Origin: Pseudomonas gessardii
GTDB taxonomy: Bacteria; Pseudomonadota; Gammaproteobacteria; Pseudomonadales; Pseudomonadaceae
Reading direction: 5' to 3'
Assembly: GCF_001983165.1 (NCBI RefSeq)
Contig: NZ_MNPU01000046.1
Location: forward strand, 1-45,267
Length of the DNA stretch: 45,267 nt
Positions 7,577 through 18,183 of the stretch are shown here, piece by piece. A program made the position numbers and the translations under genes. Every line of letters begins with the position of its first letter. Within the stretch, counting starts at the first letter, position 1. A model generated the notes under the pieces. That model had not been told where the DNA came from, did no database searches, and saw only the letters and a list, made by a program, of their open reading frames with translations.

Positions 7577-9166
7577 ATGACTGACAACCTGATCGAGATC
7601 CGCGACCTGTGCGTCGCCTTCAGCGGCCAGACCGTGGTGCGCAACCTGTGCCTGGACGTGCGCCGTGGCGAATGCCTGGCGCTGGTGGGCGAATCGGGCT
7701 CGGGCAAGTCGGTGACCGCCCATTCGGTCCTGCAACTGCTGCCCCAGGCCGGCACCGCTAGCACCGGCTCCGTACGCTATCGCGGCCAGGAACTGCTCGG
7801 CGCCGACGCCGGCACCCTGCAAAAACTGCGGGGCAACCGCATCGCGATGATCTTCCAGGAGCCGATGACCTCCCTCAACCCCTTGCACAGCATCGAAAAG
7901 CAGATCGGCGAAACCCTGCTGCTGCACAAGGGCCTGGGCGGCAAGGCGGCGCAGGCACGCATCCTCGAACTGCTGGAGCTGGTGGGCATCCGCAACCCCC
8001 AGGAGCGCCTCAAGTCCTACCCCCATCAGTTGTCGGGTGGCCAGCGCCAACGGGTGATGATTGCCATGGCCCTGGCCTGCGAGCCGGAACTGCTGATCGC
8101 CGACGAGCCGACCACCGCGCTGGATGTGACGGTGCAGCGCAAGATCCTGCTGTTGCTCAAATCCTTGCAGCAACGCCTGGGCATGTCCTTGCTGCTGATC
8201 AGCCATGACCTCAACCTGGTGCGCAGCATTGCCCAGCGCGTGTGTGTGATGCAGGCCGGGGAAATTGTCGAGCAGGCCGACTGCCAGGCCCTGTTCAATG
8301 CGCCGCAACACCCCTACAGCCGCCTACTGCTGGATGCCGAACCGGTCGGCACGGCACTGTGCCAGGATGTGCGCGAGACGGTGTTGCAGGTCAACGACCT
8401 GAGTGTGCGCTTCCCCATCGGTGGCGGGCTGTTGCGGCGCAAGCAGTACTTGCAGGCAGTGGACGGCATCAGCTTGGACCTGCAACGGGGCAAGACCCTG
8501 GGGATCGTCGGCGAGTCCGGCTCCGGCAAGTCCACCCTCGGCCAGGCGATCCTGCGCCTGCTCGACTCCAGCGGCAGCATCCGCTTCCAGGGCGAGGCCC
8601 TCGATGGCCTGAGCCAGAAGCAGATGCGGCCCTGGCGCAAACAGATGCAGGTGGTGTTCCAGGACCCCTACGGCAGCCTCAGCCCGCGCATGTCGGTGCA
8701 ACAGATCATCAGCGAAGGCCTGGAAGTGCACGCGCCGTGCAGCCTGCAAGAGCGTGACGCGCAGGTGATCAAGGTGCTGCAGGATGTGGGCCTCGACCCG
8801 GCCAGCCGCCATCGCTACCCCCACGAGTTCTCCGGCGGCCAGCGCCAACGCATCGCCATCGCCCGCGCCCTGGTGCTGCGCCCGGCGCTGATGCTGCTGG
8901 ACGAGCCCACCTCGGCCCTGGACCGCACCGTACAAAAACAAGTGGTGGCGCTGCTGCGTGAACTCCAGGAAAAGTACGGCCTGACCTACCTGTTTATCAG
9001 CCATGACCTGGCCGTGGTGCGGGCCATGGCCCACGATATGATCGTGGTCAAGGACGGCAAGGTGGTTGAGCGCGGTCCGAGCCAGGCGGTGTTTGCCGCA
9101 CCGCAGCATCCCTACACCCAGGAGCTGCTGGCCGCCGCACAGGCTCCCCTGTCCTTCACTCAATAA
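7577..9166 (+). CDS. yejF: Peptide ABC transporter ATPase YejF (two nucleotide-binding domains)
   Basis: A fused ABC ATPase of 529 aa with two complete nucleotide-binding domains. Domain 1 has Walker A GESGSGKSVT, signature LSGGQRQRVMIAMAL and Walker B LLIADEPTTALD. Domain 2 has GESGSGKSTLG, FSGGQRQRIAIARAL and LMLLDEPTSALD. Each ends with an oligopeptide-transporter type C-terminal stretch (NAPQHPYSRLLL; AAPQHPYTQELL). It powers uptake through YejB/YejE. The next gene, hbcR, begins only 16 bases downstream on the same strand with no terminator between, so read-through is possible. Confidence 0.94.
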   Translation: MTDNLIEIRDLCVAFSGQTVVRNLCLDVRRGECLALVGESGSGKSVTAHSVLQLLPQAGTASTGSVRYRGQELLGADAGTLQKLRGNRIAMIFQEPMTSLNPLHSIEKQIGETLLLHKGLGGKAAQARILELLELVGIRNPQERLKSYPHQLSGGQRQRVMIAMALACEPELLIADEPTTALDVTVQRKILLLLKSLQQRLGMSLLLISHDLNLVRSIAQRVCVMQAGEIVEQADCQALFNAPQHPYSRLLLDAEPVGTALCQDVRETVLQVNDLSVRFPIGGGLLRRKQYLQAVDGISLDLQRGKTLGIVGESGSGKSTLGQAILRLLDSSGSIRFQGEALDGLSQKQMRPWRKQMQVVFQDPYGSLSPRMSVQQIISEGLEVHAPCSLQERDAQVIKVLQDVGLDPASRHRYPHEFSGGQRQRIAIARALVLRPALMLLDEPTSALDRTVQKQVVALLRELQEKYGLTYLFISHDLAVVRAMAHDMIVVKDGKVVERGPSQAVFAAPQHPYTQELLAAAQAPLSFTQ

Positions 9167-9182
9167 ACCTGGCGCCCCGAGC

Positions 9183-10589
9183 ATGAACACCACCGAAAGC
9201 CTCAAGGACTACCCGCACGTTCGTGGCCTGGCGATCCAGTCCCTGTTCGAGATCATCGAGCAGTCCAGCGAAGGCACGGTGATTGTCGACCGCGACGCCA
9301 ATATCGTGTGGATGAACGAACGCTACGCCAAGCGCTTCGGCCTGAAAAGCGCCGACCAGGCCATCGGCCAGCCGTGCGAACAGGTGATCTCCAATAGCCT
9401 GCTACGCCAGGTGGTACGCACCGACCAGCCGATCCTCCTGGATATCCAGGACACGCCCAAAGGCCCGCTGGTGGTGATGCGCCTGCCGATCCACGACGAT
9501 TCCGGCAAGGTCATCGGCGCCATCGGCTTTGCCCTGTTCGATGAGTTGCGCAACCTCTCGCCGATGATCGAGCGCTACCTGAGCATGCAACAGGAGTTGG
9601 CCTCGACCCGCTCGCTGTTGCGCTCACGCCAGAGCAAATACAACTTCGCGCATTTTATCGGCACCAGCGCCGCCAGCCTGGAGGTCAAGCGCCGGGCGCG
9701 GCGCAGCGCGAGTGCCGAGTCGCCGGTGTTGCTGCTGGGCGAAACCGGCACCGGCAAGGAGCTGCTGGCCCAGGCCATCCATGGTGCCTCGCCACGCGCC
9801 AACAAAGCCTTTGTCAGCATCAACAGCGCCGCCATCCCCCATGACCTTTTGGAAGCCGAATTCTTCGGCACCGCGCCCGGCGCATTTACCGGTGCCGACC
9901 GCAAGGGCCGCGCCGGCAAGTTGCAGCTCGCCCAGGGCGGGACGTTGTTTCTCGATGAAATCGGCGACATGCCATTGCCGCTGCAAAGCAAACTGCTGCG
10001 GGTGCTGCAGGAGAAAGAATTTGAGCCGGTGGGCTCCAACGAGATGATCCACAGCGATGTGCGGGTGATTGCCGCAACGTCCACCGACCTGGAAGCCGCG
10101 ATCAAGCGCGGCGAATTTCGCGCCGACTTGTATTACCGCCTCAACGTCTTGCCGATCCAGGTCCCGCCCCTGCGCGAACGCCTGGATGATATTCCGGCGT
10201 TGAGCGAGGCCATCCTCGAAGAACTGCGCAGCCAGCATGAACTGGACCGTGAAGCCCTGGCGTTGCTGGCCGAGCATGCCTGGCCGGGGAATATCCGCGA
10301 GCTGCGTAATGTGCTGGAACGGGCGGCGCTGCTCAGCGATGACTTGGTGCTGGATGCGCGGGAGATCCGTGCAGCAATTGGCACCTTCAGCCCGGTGGAG
10401 CGCAGCGCCGTGGCGCCCATGGAGGTCGAAACCTTCAGCGTGGCGCGGGAGCGGTTCGACCGGCAGTTGATTGCTGCGGCGTTGCGCCAGTGCGAGGGCA
10501 ATGTGGTGGAGGCAGCCAAGCGATTGGGGCTCGGCCGCTCGACGCTGTACAAGAAGATGGTGGCGCTGGGCATCGAGCAGTCTCAATAG
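9183..10589 (+). CDS. hbcR: Sigma-54-dependent activator of 3-hydroxybutyrate catabolism (HbcR-like)
   Basis: A 468-aa enhancer-binding protein. Residues 15-130 form a PAS sensor (SSEGTVIVDRDANIVWMNER). The AAA+ domain has Walker A GETGTGKE (from 186), GAFTGA (233-238, the sigma-54 contact) and LFLDEIGDMPL; the C terminus is a Fis-type helix-turn-helix (GNVVEAAKRLGLGRSTLYKK). The following gntP-bdhA genes match the P. aeruginosa PA2005-PA2004-PA2003 order, where PA2005 (HbcR) activates 3-hydroxybutyrate use with RpoN. A sigma-54 promoter lies before gntP. The ATG at 9183 has no good ribosome binding site. The frame is open upstream within yejF, but homology starts here. Confidence 0.85.
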   Translation: MNTTESLKDYPHVRGLAIQSLFEIIEQSSEGTVIVDRDANIVWMNERYAKRFGLKSADQAIGQPCEQVISNSLLRQVVRTDQPILLDIQDTPKGPLVVMRLPIHDDSGKVIGAIGFALFDELRNLSPMIERYLSMQQELASTRSLLRSRQSKYNFAHFIGTSAASLEVKRRARRSASAESPVLLLGETGTGKELLAQAIHGASPRANKAFVSINSAAIPHDLLEAEFFGTAPGAFTGADRKGRAGKLQLAQGGTLFLDEIGDMPLPLQSKLLRVLQEKEFEPVGSNEMIHSDVRVIAATSTDLEAAIKRGEFRADLYYRLNVLPIQVPPLRERLDDIPALSEAILEELRSQHELDREALALLAEHAWPGNIRELRNVLERAALLSDDLVLDAREIRAAIGTFSPVERSAVAPMEVETFSVARERFDRQLIAAALRQCEGNVVEAAKRLGLGRSTLYKKMVALGIEQSQ

Positions 10590-10616
10590 AGAGACAAAAC
10601 TCTCAATACCAAGACA
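10580..10616 (+). promoter_or_regulatory. Candidate HbcR enhancer, two tandem 17-bp sites
   Basis: GTCTCAATAGAGAGACA (10580-10596) and CTCTCAATACCAAGACA (10600-10616) match at 13 of 17 positions and are spaced exactly 20 bp, about two helical turns. Each has dyad character (TCTC...GAGA or TCT...AGA). The first overlaps the hbcR stop codon. Assignment to HbcR is inferred from position upstream of the sigma-54 promoter. Confidence 0.5.
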
Positions 10617-10623
10617 ATCCCCT

Positions 10624-10710
10624 GTGGGAGCGGGCTTGCCCGTGATAGCGGTGTGCCAGGCAACAAATCTATGCCAGGTAGACCGCCATCGCGGGCAAGC
10701 CCGCTCCCAC
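10624..10710. repeat. Paired REP element (REPIN-like)
   Basis: Two inverted REP arms with the GTGGGAGCGGGCTTGCCC core face each other around a short variable centre and can fold into one long hairpin. The pair lies between the tandem and distal candidate enhancer sites of the gntP promoter. This family is dispersed in fluorescent pseudomonads. Confidence 0.9.
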
Positions 10711-10725
10711 ATTTGATCTGCATTT

Positions 10726-10742
10726 GTCTTGATATAGAGACA
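10726..10742 (+). promoter_or_regulatory. Third candidate HbcR enhancer site
   Basis: GTCTTGATATAGAGACA matches the first upstream site (10580) at 14 of 17 positions in the same orientation. It begins 146 bp from the first site and 68 bp before the sigma-54 core at 10794. A REP pair separates it from the other two copies. Confidence 0.5.
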
Positions 10743-10793
10743 CGGCTTCAATATAAACTTTAAATATCTATATATATCAATAAGTTAAAGATT

Positions 10794-10809
10794 TGGCACG
10801 CTTCCCGCT
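10794..10809 (+). promoter_or_regulatory. Sigma-54 promoter of gntP-bdhA
   Basis: TGGCACGCTTCCCGCT fits the -24/-12 consensus TGGCACG-N4-TTGCW, with the invariant GG and GC in the correct register. Only the two T before GC are replaced by C. Transcription would start near 10820, about 45 bases before the gntP ATG. It agrees with the sigma-54 activator encoded directly upstream. Confidence 0.85.
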
Positions 10810-10865
10810 ATAGCCCCTTCCTACAAGCTCTACCCACAACAATAACAATCCGATGGAGACACACC

Positions 10866-12257
10866 ATGAGTGTGATCATTGCCCTGGCGGCGCTTGCGCT
10901 GCTGATGCTGGCTGCCTACCGTGGCTATAGCGTCATCCTGTTTGCCCCCATCGCCGCCCTTGGCGCCGTGTTGCTCACCGACCCTTCCGCTGTCGCCCCT
11001 GCCTTTACCGGGGTGTTCATGGAAAAAATGGTCGGCTTTATCAAACTCTACTTCCCAGTGTTCCTGCTCGGCGCGGTGTTCGGCAAGCTGATCGAGCTGT
11101 CGGGCTTTTCGCGCTCGATCGTCGCGGCCGCCATCCGTTTGCTCGGCACCCGCCAGGCAATGTTGGTGATCGTGCTGGTCTGCGCGTTGCTGACCTACGG
11201 CGGTGTATCGCTGTTTGTGGTGGTGTTTGCGGTGTACCCGTTCGCCGCCGAAATGTTCCGCCAGAGCAATATCCCCAAGCGCCTGATCCCGGCGACCATT
11301 GCCCTGGGTGCGTTCTCGTTCACCATGGACGCCCTGCCCGGCACGCCGCAGATCCAGAACATCATCCCCAGCACCTTCTTCAACACCACCGCCTGGGCCG
11401 CGCCCTGGCTGGGCTTGATCGGCACCATTTTTGTGTTCTGCGTCGGCATGCTGTACCTGGCGCGCCAGCGCAACAAGGCCCAACGTGCCGGTGAAGGCTA
11501 TGGCACCGACTTGCGCAACGAGCCGGAAACCGCCGCAGACCTGAGCCTGCCCAACCCGTGGATCGCCCTGTCGCCATTGATCCTGGTGGGGGTGATGAAC
11601 CTGCTGTTCACCCACTGGATCCCGCAGTGGTACGGCAAGACCCACAGCCTTGCCCTGCCGGGCATGAGCGCGCCGGTGACCACGGAAATCGCCAAGCTCA
11701 CCGCGATCTGGGCGGTGCAGGCCGCGTTACTGGTGGGGATCATCATGGTCTTGGTGTTTGGCTTTTCGGCGATCAAGAGCAAGCTGGCCGAAGGCAGTAA
11801 AAGTGCGGTCAGCGGCGCACTGCTGGCGGCGATGAACACCGCTTCGGAATACGGCTTCGGCGCGGTGATCGCCTCGCTGCCGGGCTTCCTGGTGCTAGCG
11901 GACTGGCTCAAGGGCATCCCCGACCCGCTGGTCAACGAGGCGATTACCGTGACCCTGCTGGCCGGTATCACCGGCTCTGCCTCCGGCGGCATGAGCATCG
12001 CCCTGGCGGCCATGTCCGAAAGCTTTATTTCCGCAGCCCATGCCGCCAATATCCCCCTGGAAGTGCTGCACCGGGTCGCGGCCATGGCCAGCGGCGGCAT
12101 GGACACCCTGCCCCACAACGGCGCGGTCATCACGCTGCTGGCAGTCACCGGGCTGACCCACCGCGAAGCCTACAAGGATATTTTCGGCATCACGATCATC
12201 AAGACCCTCGCGGTGTTCGTGGTGATCGGTACTTTCTACGCCACCGGCATTGTGTGA
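10866..12257 (+). CDS. GntP-family permease, probable 3-hydroxybutyrate transporter
   Basis: A 463-aa inner-membrane secondary transporter of the GntP (gluconate:H+ symporter) family with about 12-14 hydrophobic segments. Family marks include TYGGVSLFVVVFAVYPFAAE, GALPGTPQ-like ALPGTPQIQNIIP and the C-terminal GGMDTLPHNGAVITLL. GntP members carry gluconate and other hydroxy acids. Here the neighbours (hbcR before, bdhA 7 bases after) point to 3-hydroxybutyrate, as for P. aeruginosa PA2004. GGAG lies before the ATG. Expression should be sigma-54 dependent from 10794. Confidence 0.88.
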   Translation: MSVIIALAALALLMLAAYRGYSVILFAPIAALGAVLLTDPSAVAPAFTGVFMEKMVGFIKLYFPVFLLGAVFGKLIELSGFSRSIVAAAIRLLGTRQAMLVIVLVCALLTYGGVSLFVVVFAVYPFAAEMFRQSNIPKRLIPATIALGAFSFTMDALPGTPQIQNIIPSTFFNTTAWAAPWLGLIGTIFVFCVGMLYLARQRNKAQRAGEGYGTDLRNEPETAADLSLPNPWIALSPLILVGVMNLLFTHWIPQWYGKTHSLALPGMSAPVTTEIAKLTAIWAVQAALLVGIIMVLVFGFSAIKSKLAEGSKSAVSGALLAAMNTASEYGFGAVIASLPGFLVLADWLKGIPDPLVNEAITVTLLAGITGSASGGMSIALAAMSESFISAAHAANIPLEVLHRVAAMASGGMDTLPHNGAVITLLAVTGLTHREAYKDIFGITIIKTLAVFVVIGTFYATGIV

Positions 12258-12264
12258 GGTTTTC

Positions 12265-13038
12265 ATGACGACATTGAACGGCAAGACCGCCCTGGTCACC
12301 GGCTCTACCAGTGGCATCGGCTTAGGGATTGCCCTGAGCCTGGCCAAGGCCGGCGCCAACCTGATCCTCAACGGCTTCGGCGATGCCAGCGCGGTGATCG
12401 CCCAGGTGCAGGCGTTTGGCGGCAAGGTCGGCCATCACCCGGCCGATGTCAGCGACCCGGCGCAGATCGCCGAGATGGTCGCCTACGCCGAGCGCGAGTT
12501 CGGCGGCATCGACATCCTGGTGAATAACGCGGGCATCCAGCATGTGGCGGCGGTGGAAGACTTCCCGGTAGAGCGCTGGGACTCGATCATCGCCATCAAC
12601 CTGTCGTCGGTGTTCCACAGCACCCGCCTGAGCCTGCCGGGCATGAAGGCCAAGGGCTGGGGGCGGATCGTCAATATTGCCTCGGTGCACGGCCAGGTCG
12701 GCTCGGTGGGCAAGGCGGCGTATGTGGCGGCCAAGCACGGGGTGATCGGCCTGACCAAGGTCGTCGGCCTGGAAACCGCCACCAGCAACGTGACCTGCAA
12801 CGCCATCTGCCCGGGTTGGGTGTTGACGCCGCTGGTGCAGAAGCAGATCGATGACCGCATCGCCACAGGCGTTGAGCCGCAGCAGGCCCAGCATGACCTG
12901 CTGGCTGAAAAGCAGCCGTCCCTGGAGTTCGTCACCCCACCGCAACTGGGCGAGCTGGTGCTGTTCCTGTGCAGCGAGGCCGGCAGCCAGGTGCGTGGCG
13001 CGGCGTGGAATATTGATGGTGGGTGGCTGGCCCAGTAA
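12265..13038 (+). CDS. bdhA: 3-hydroxybutyrate dehydrogenase
   Basis: A cytoplasmic NAD-dependent short-chain dehydrogenase (257 aa) that oxidises (R)-3-hydroxybutyrate to acetoacetate. It has the Rossmann motif TGSTSGIGLG (12-21), NNAGIQHV (about 90-97), the catalytic YVAAK near residue 153, and the C-terminal AAWNIDGGWLAQ seen in bacterial Bdh. The ATG at 12265 has GAGG upstream and is 7 bases after gntP, so one operon. Acetoacetate is then activated by the synthetase encoded at 13211. Confidence 0.93.
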   Translation: MTTLNGKTALVTGSTSGIGLGIALSLAKAGANLILNGFGDASAVIAQVQAFGGKVGHHPADVSDPAQIAEMVAYAEREFGGIDILVNNAGIQHVAAVEDFPVERWDSIIAINLSSVFHSTRLSLPGMKAKGWGRIVNIASVHGQVGSVGKAAYVAAKHGVIGLTKVVGLETATSNVTCNAICPGWVLTPLVQKQIDDRIATGVEPQQAQHDLLAEKQPSLEFVTPPQLGELVLFLCSEAGSQVRGAAWNIDGGWLAQ

Positions 13039-13070
13039 CCCCCTATCGCCCCAACAAAGAAGATCCAAAT

Positions 13071-13157
13071 GTGGGAGCTGGCTTGCCTGCGATAGCGGTG
13101 GGCCAGTTAACTCATGCATGACTGATCCACCGCTATCGCAGGCAAGCCAGCTCCCAC
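13071..13157. repeat. Paired REP element
   Basis: Inverted arms with the GTGGGAGCTGGCTTGCCTGC core, nearly perfect over about 38 bp if ATCCAAA/TTTGGAT flanks (from 13064 to 13166) are included. It separates bdhA from the acetoacetyl-CoA synthetase gene on the same strand and may buffer mRNA decay between them. Confidence 0.9.
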
Positions 13158-13210
13158 AGTTTGGATGTGTGTTGTCTGGCGGATTTCATACAAGAACAAG
13201 AGAGTGCGCC

Positions 13211-15163
<1,953 letters not shown>

Positions 15164-15196
15164 AAAAGATGAAAGGTTTCAGCTTTGACGCACTCA

Positions 15197-15237
15197 CTTG
15201 AAGAAAAACCCCTCAAGCATGCTATTTTTCGAGGGGT
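15197..15237. other. Hairpin or pseudoknot in the leader of the histidine kinase gene
   Basis: CTTGA (15197-15201) can pair with TCAAG (15213-15217). ACCCCTC (15208-15214), partly in that loop, can pair with GAGGGGT (15231-15237). Overlap of the pairings allows an H-type pseudoknot or alternating hairpins. On the minus strand the second stem is followed by TTTTC, so it could also act as a weak terminator there. Confidence 0.35.
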
Positions 15238-15308
15238 AACCAGCCGTTTCCGTACCACGGAGTCTTCGGCTTTTTTCATTCTTCAAGCGTTACGCGCAAG
15301 GCACTTAC

Positions 15309-17858
15309 ATGAACGGATCACCCACCGGCAGCGAGGCCGCGGCCCTGATCGCACGGCTGGACTGGGCCACAAGCCCCCTCGGTGATGCCAGCCACTGGCC
15401 ACAAAGCCTGCGCACGGCCATCGATATCGTCATCCATTCACCGATGCCGATGCTGTTGCTGTGGGGCACCGAACTCACGCAACTCTACAACGACGGCTTC
15501 GCCCTGCTGGCTGGCAACAAGCACCCCCAGGCCTTCGGCCAGCCGACGCACCGGGCCTGGCCGGAGCTGCAACACTTCACCACCCCGATCTACCGCGCCG
15601 TCCTGAGCGGCCAGGTGCGCACCTTTACCGAACAGCGCTTTGTCCTGCAGCGCAACCACCGCGACACCGAGATCTGGCTGGACCTGACCTACAGCCCGAT
15701 CCGCGACGAACAGGGCCAGGTCGCCGGGATCCTGGTGACAGCAATTGAAACCAACGAACGCCGGCAACTGGCCCAGGAGCTGCAACAACGTTCCGAAGCC
15801 AGCCTCAAGGCCCAGCACAACACCGAGCAACGCTTGCAACTGGCCCTGGCCGCCACCGATGCGGTGGGCACCTGGGACTGGGATATCAGCGAAGACCGCT
15901 TTATCGCCGATAACCATTTTGCCCAGTTGCACGGGGTTGATCCGTGCCAGGCCCAGCAGTTGCCCATCAGTGATTACCTGCAAGGCGTGCACCCGCAAGA
16001 CCGCGGCCTGATCGCCCGCAGCATCAAGCATTGCATCACCCATGGCACCGAGTACGCCGAGGAATATCGCCTGCTCCAGGCCAACGGCCAGGTGCGCTGG
16101 GTGTTTGCCCGTGGCCGCTGCTACAAGGACCACCACGGCCGACCGGTGCGCTTCCTTGGCGCGGCGCTGGACCTGACCGAACGCAAGCACACCGAACAAG
16201 CCCTGCGCCAGAGCCAGACCGAGCTGCAACTGATCATCAACGCCATGCCGGTGCTGATCGGCTATGTCGACCACACAGAACGCTTTCGCCTGAACAACAG
16301 CGCCTACCTCGACTGGTACGGCCTGACCCCGCAAGAACTGTATGGCAAGACCATCCGCGAAGTCCTCGGCGACAAGCTCTATGCCGGGCGCGCCGATAAA
16401 ATCGCCGCCGCGCTCAAGGGCAAGGCCTGCAGCTTTGTCACCGTCACCCCCCATTGCGATGGCCGGCCCCGGCATGCGCTGATGAAGTACCTGCCCCGCT
16501 TCAGCGCCGATGGCTCGGTCAATGGCTTCTATATCTTTGTGATCGATGAGACTGAACGCAAACTCACCGAGGAGGCGCTGCGCCATCTCAACGACAACCT
16601 GGAAGAACGCGTGGCCCAGCGCACCCAGGCCCTGGCCGAAGCCAACCAGCGCCTGCAAAACGAGATGTTCGAGCGTGCACGCGCCGAAGACGCGCTGCGC
16701 CATGCACAAAAAATGGAAGCGCTCGGCCAACTCACCGGCGGGATCGCCCATGACTTCAACAATATGCTCACTGGGATCATTGGCAGCCTGGACCTGATGC
16801 AGCGCTACATCGCCGCCGGGCGCAGCGATGAGATTAGTCGCTTCACCGACGCCGCCGTGGCCTCGGCCCATCGCGCAGCCGCGCTGACCCATCGCCTGCT
16901 GGCCTTCTCCCGGCGCCAGTCCCTGGATCGCCAGCCCCTGGATCCGAACCAGTTGGTCACGTCCCTCGAAGAGCTGTTCCGCCGCACCAAAGGCGCCCAT
17001 ATCGACCTCAAGGTGCAGTTGGGCAGCGATATCTGGCCGGTGAACACCGACGCCAGCCAACTGGAAAACGCCCTGCTCAACCTGGTGATCAACGCCCGCG
17101 ACGCCATGCCCGATGGCGGGCAACTGAGCATCGAGACGGCCAACAGCTACCTGGACGGCACCGACATCAGCACCCTGGAACCGGTCAAAGCCGGCGACTA
17201 TGTGATGCTGGGCGTGTGCGACAATGGCGCCGGCATGACCCCCAAGATCCTGGCCAAGGCCTTCGACCCGTTTTTCACCACCAAGCCCATCGGCCAGGGG
17301 ACGGGCCTGGGGCTGTCGATGATTTATGGCTTTGCCCAGCAATCCGGCGGCCACGTCACGATCCACAGCGAGCCGGGCCGCGGCACCTGTGTGCGCCTGT
17401 ACCTGCCGCGCCTGCATGGCACCGCCCTGGAGAAAGTCCTGCCGCAGATCCCCGTGGAGGCCCCCGTGGCGCTGGATGGCGAAGCCGTGGTGGTGGTCGA
17501 GGACGATGCCGCCGTGCGCATGCTGGTGGTCAACCTGCTCGATGAACTGGGCTACACCGCCCACCAGGCCGCCGATGCGCGGGCGGCCCTGCCGTTGCTG
17601 GAATCTGACCTGCGGGTGGACTTGCTGGTGACCGATGTCGGCCTGCCTGGCATGAACGGTCGGCAACTGGCGGAAATCGCCCGCCAGCACCGCCCCGGGC
17701 TCAAGGTGCTGTTCATGACCGGCTACGCCGAGACCGCCGCCGAGCGTCAGGGTTTCCTGGATGAAGGCATGGACATGGTGGCCAAGCCGTTTTCCATCGA
17801 CCAGTTGGCCACGAAAATCCGCAGCATGATCGGCGCCAAAGGCCAAGTTGATGCATAA
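15309..17858 (+). CDS. Hybrid sensor histidine kinase with three PAS domains and a receiver
   Basis: An 849-aa signalling protein with no evident membrane segment, so probably cytoplasmic. In order: PAS-like domains at about 30-150, 175-295 (PAC-like end GAALDLTERKHTEQ) and 305-420, then a coiled coil (about 420-465). The HisKA H-box LTGGIAHDFNNMLTGI has phospho-acceptor His481; HATPase boxes are NLVINARDAM, DNGAGM and GTGLGLSM. The C-terminal receiver has Asp776 in LLVTDVGLPG and Lys in VAKPFS. The HDFNN box is of the NtrB-like/HisKA type. No response-regulator gene is adjacent, and the signal is unknown. Confidence 0.9.
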   Translation: MNGSPTGSEAAALIARLDWATSPLGDASHWPQSLRTAIDIVIHSPMPMLLLWGTELTQLYNDGFALLAGNKHPQAFGQPTHRAWPELQHFTTPIYRAVLSGQVRTFTEQRFVLQRNHRDTEIWLDLTYSPIRDEQGQVAGILVTAIETNERRQLAQELQQRSEASLKAQHNTEQRLQLALAATDAVGTWDWDISEDRFIADNHFAQLHGVDPCQAQQLPISDYLQGVHPQDRGLIARSIKHCITHGTEYAEEYRLLQANGQVRWVFARGRCYKDHHGRPVRFLGAALDLTERKHTEQALRQSQTELQLIINAMPVLIGYVDHTERFRLNNSAYLDWYGLTPQELYGKTIREVLGDKLYAGRADKIAAALKGKACSFVTVTPHCDGRPRHALMKYLPRFSADGSVNGFYIFVIDETERKLTEEALRHLNDNLEERVAQRTQALAEANQRLQNEMFERARAEDALRHAQKMEALGQLTGGIAHDFNNMLTGIIGSLDLMQRYIAAGRSDEISRFTDAAVASAHRAAALTHRLLAFSRRQSLDRQPLDPNQLVTSLEELFRRTKGAHIDLKVQLGSDIWPVNTDASQLENALLNLVINARDAMPDGGQLSIETANSYLDGTDISTLEPVKAGDYVMLGVCDNGAGMTPKILAKAFDPFFTTKPIGQGTGLGLSMIYGFAQQSGGHVTIHSEPGRGTCVRLYLPRLHGTALEKVLPQIPVEAPVALDGEAVVVVEDDAAVRMLVVNLLDELGYTAHQAADARAALPLLESDLRVDLLVTDVGLPGMNGRQLAEIARQHRPGLKVLFMTGYAETAAERQGFLDEGMDMVAKPFSIDQLATKIRSMIGAKGQVDA

Positions 17859-17899
17859 TCCCGCGCCTTCAAGCCCGACCGTTGCAAGGTAACTGCCCG

Positions 17900-18175
17900 A
17901 TGAAAGCCCAAGCCCGCCATATCCTGGTTAAAACCAGCGAAGAAGCCGAACAGCTCAAGCAGCGTATTGCCAAGGGCGAAGCCTTTGATGTGCTGGCCAA
18001 GAAGTTCTCCACCTGCCCGTCCGGCAAGCGCGGCGGCGACCTGGGTGAAGTACGGCCGGGGCAGATGGTGGGGGTGATCGATGCGGTGATTTTCAAGAAA
18101 CCGCTGCGGGTGGTACATGGGCCGATCAAGAGCAAGTTTGGGTATCACCTGGTGCAAGTGTTCTACCGCGACTAA
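17900..18175 (+). CDS. ppiC: Second single-domain parvulin peptidyl-prolyl isomerase
   Basis: A 91-residue cytoplasmic parvulin. Marks are ARHILVKTSEEAEQLKQRI (4-22), KKFSTCPSGKRGGDLG and the C-terminal GPIKSKFGYHLVQVFYRD. I start at ATG 17900 (MKAQARHIL); the frame extends 6 codons upstream without support. It follows the kinase gene by 41 bases and is clearly different in sequence from the parvulin at 3203, so the two are paralogues rather than a recent duplication. Confidence 0.9.
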   Translation: MKAQARHILVKTSEEAEQLKQRIAKGEAFDVLAKKFSTCPSGKRGGDLGEVRPGQMVGVIDAVIFKKPLRVVHGPIKSKFGYHLVQVFYRD

Positions 18176-18183
18176 ATCACCCT

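Noticed and set aside
13160..13210. Possible sigma-54 promoter before the acetoacetyl-CoA synthetase gene (CTGGCGGATTTCATAC)
   Set aside because: The GG element is present but no GC occurs at the required spacing.
15438..17846. 802-codon open frame on the minus strand opposite the hybrid histidine kinase
   Set aside because: A shadow of the GC-rich kinase gene: third-position GC keeps the antisense frame open. It has no domain pattern, and the sense frame has complete PAS, HisKA, HATPase and receiver motifs.
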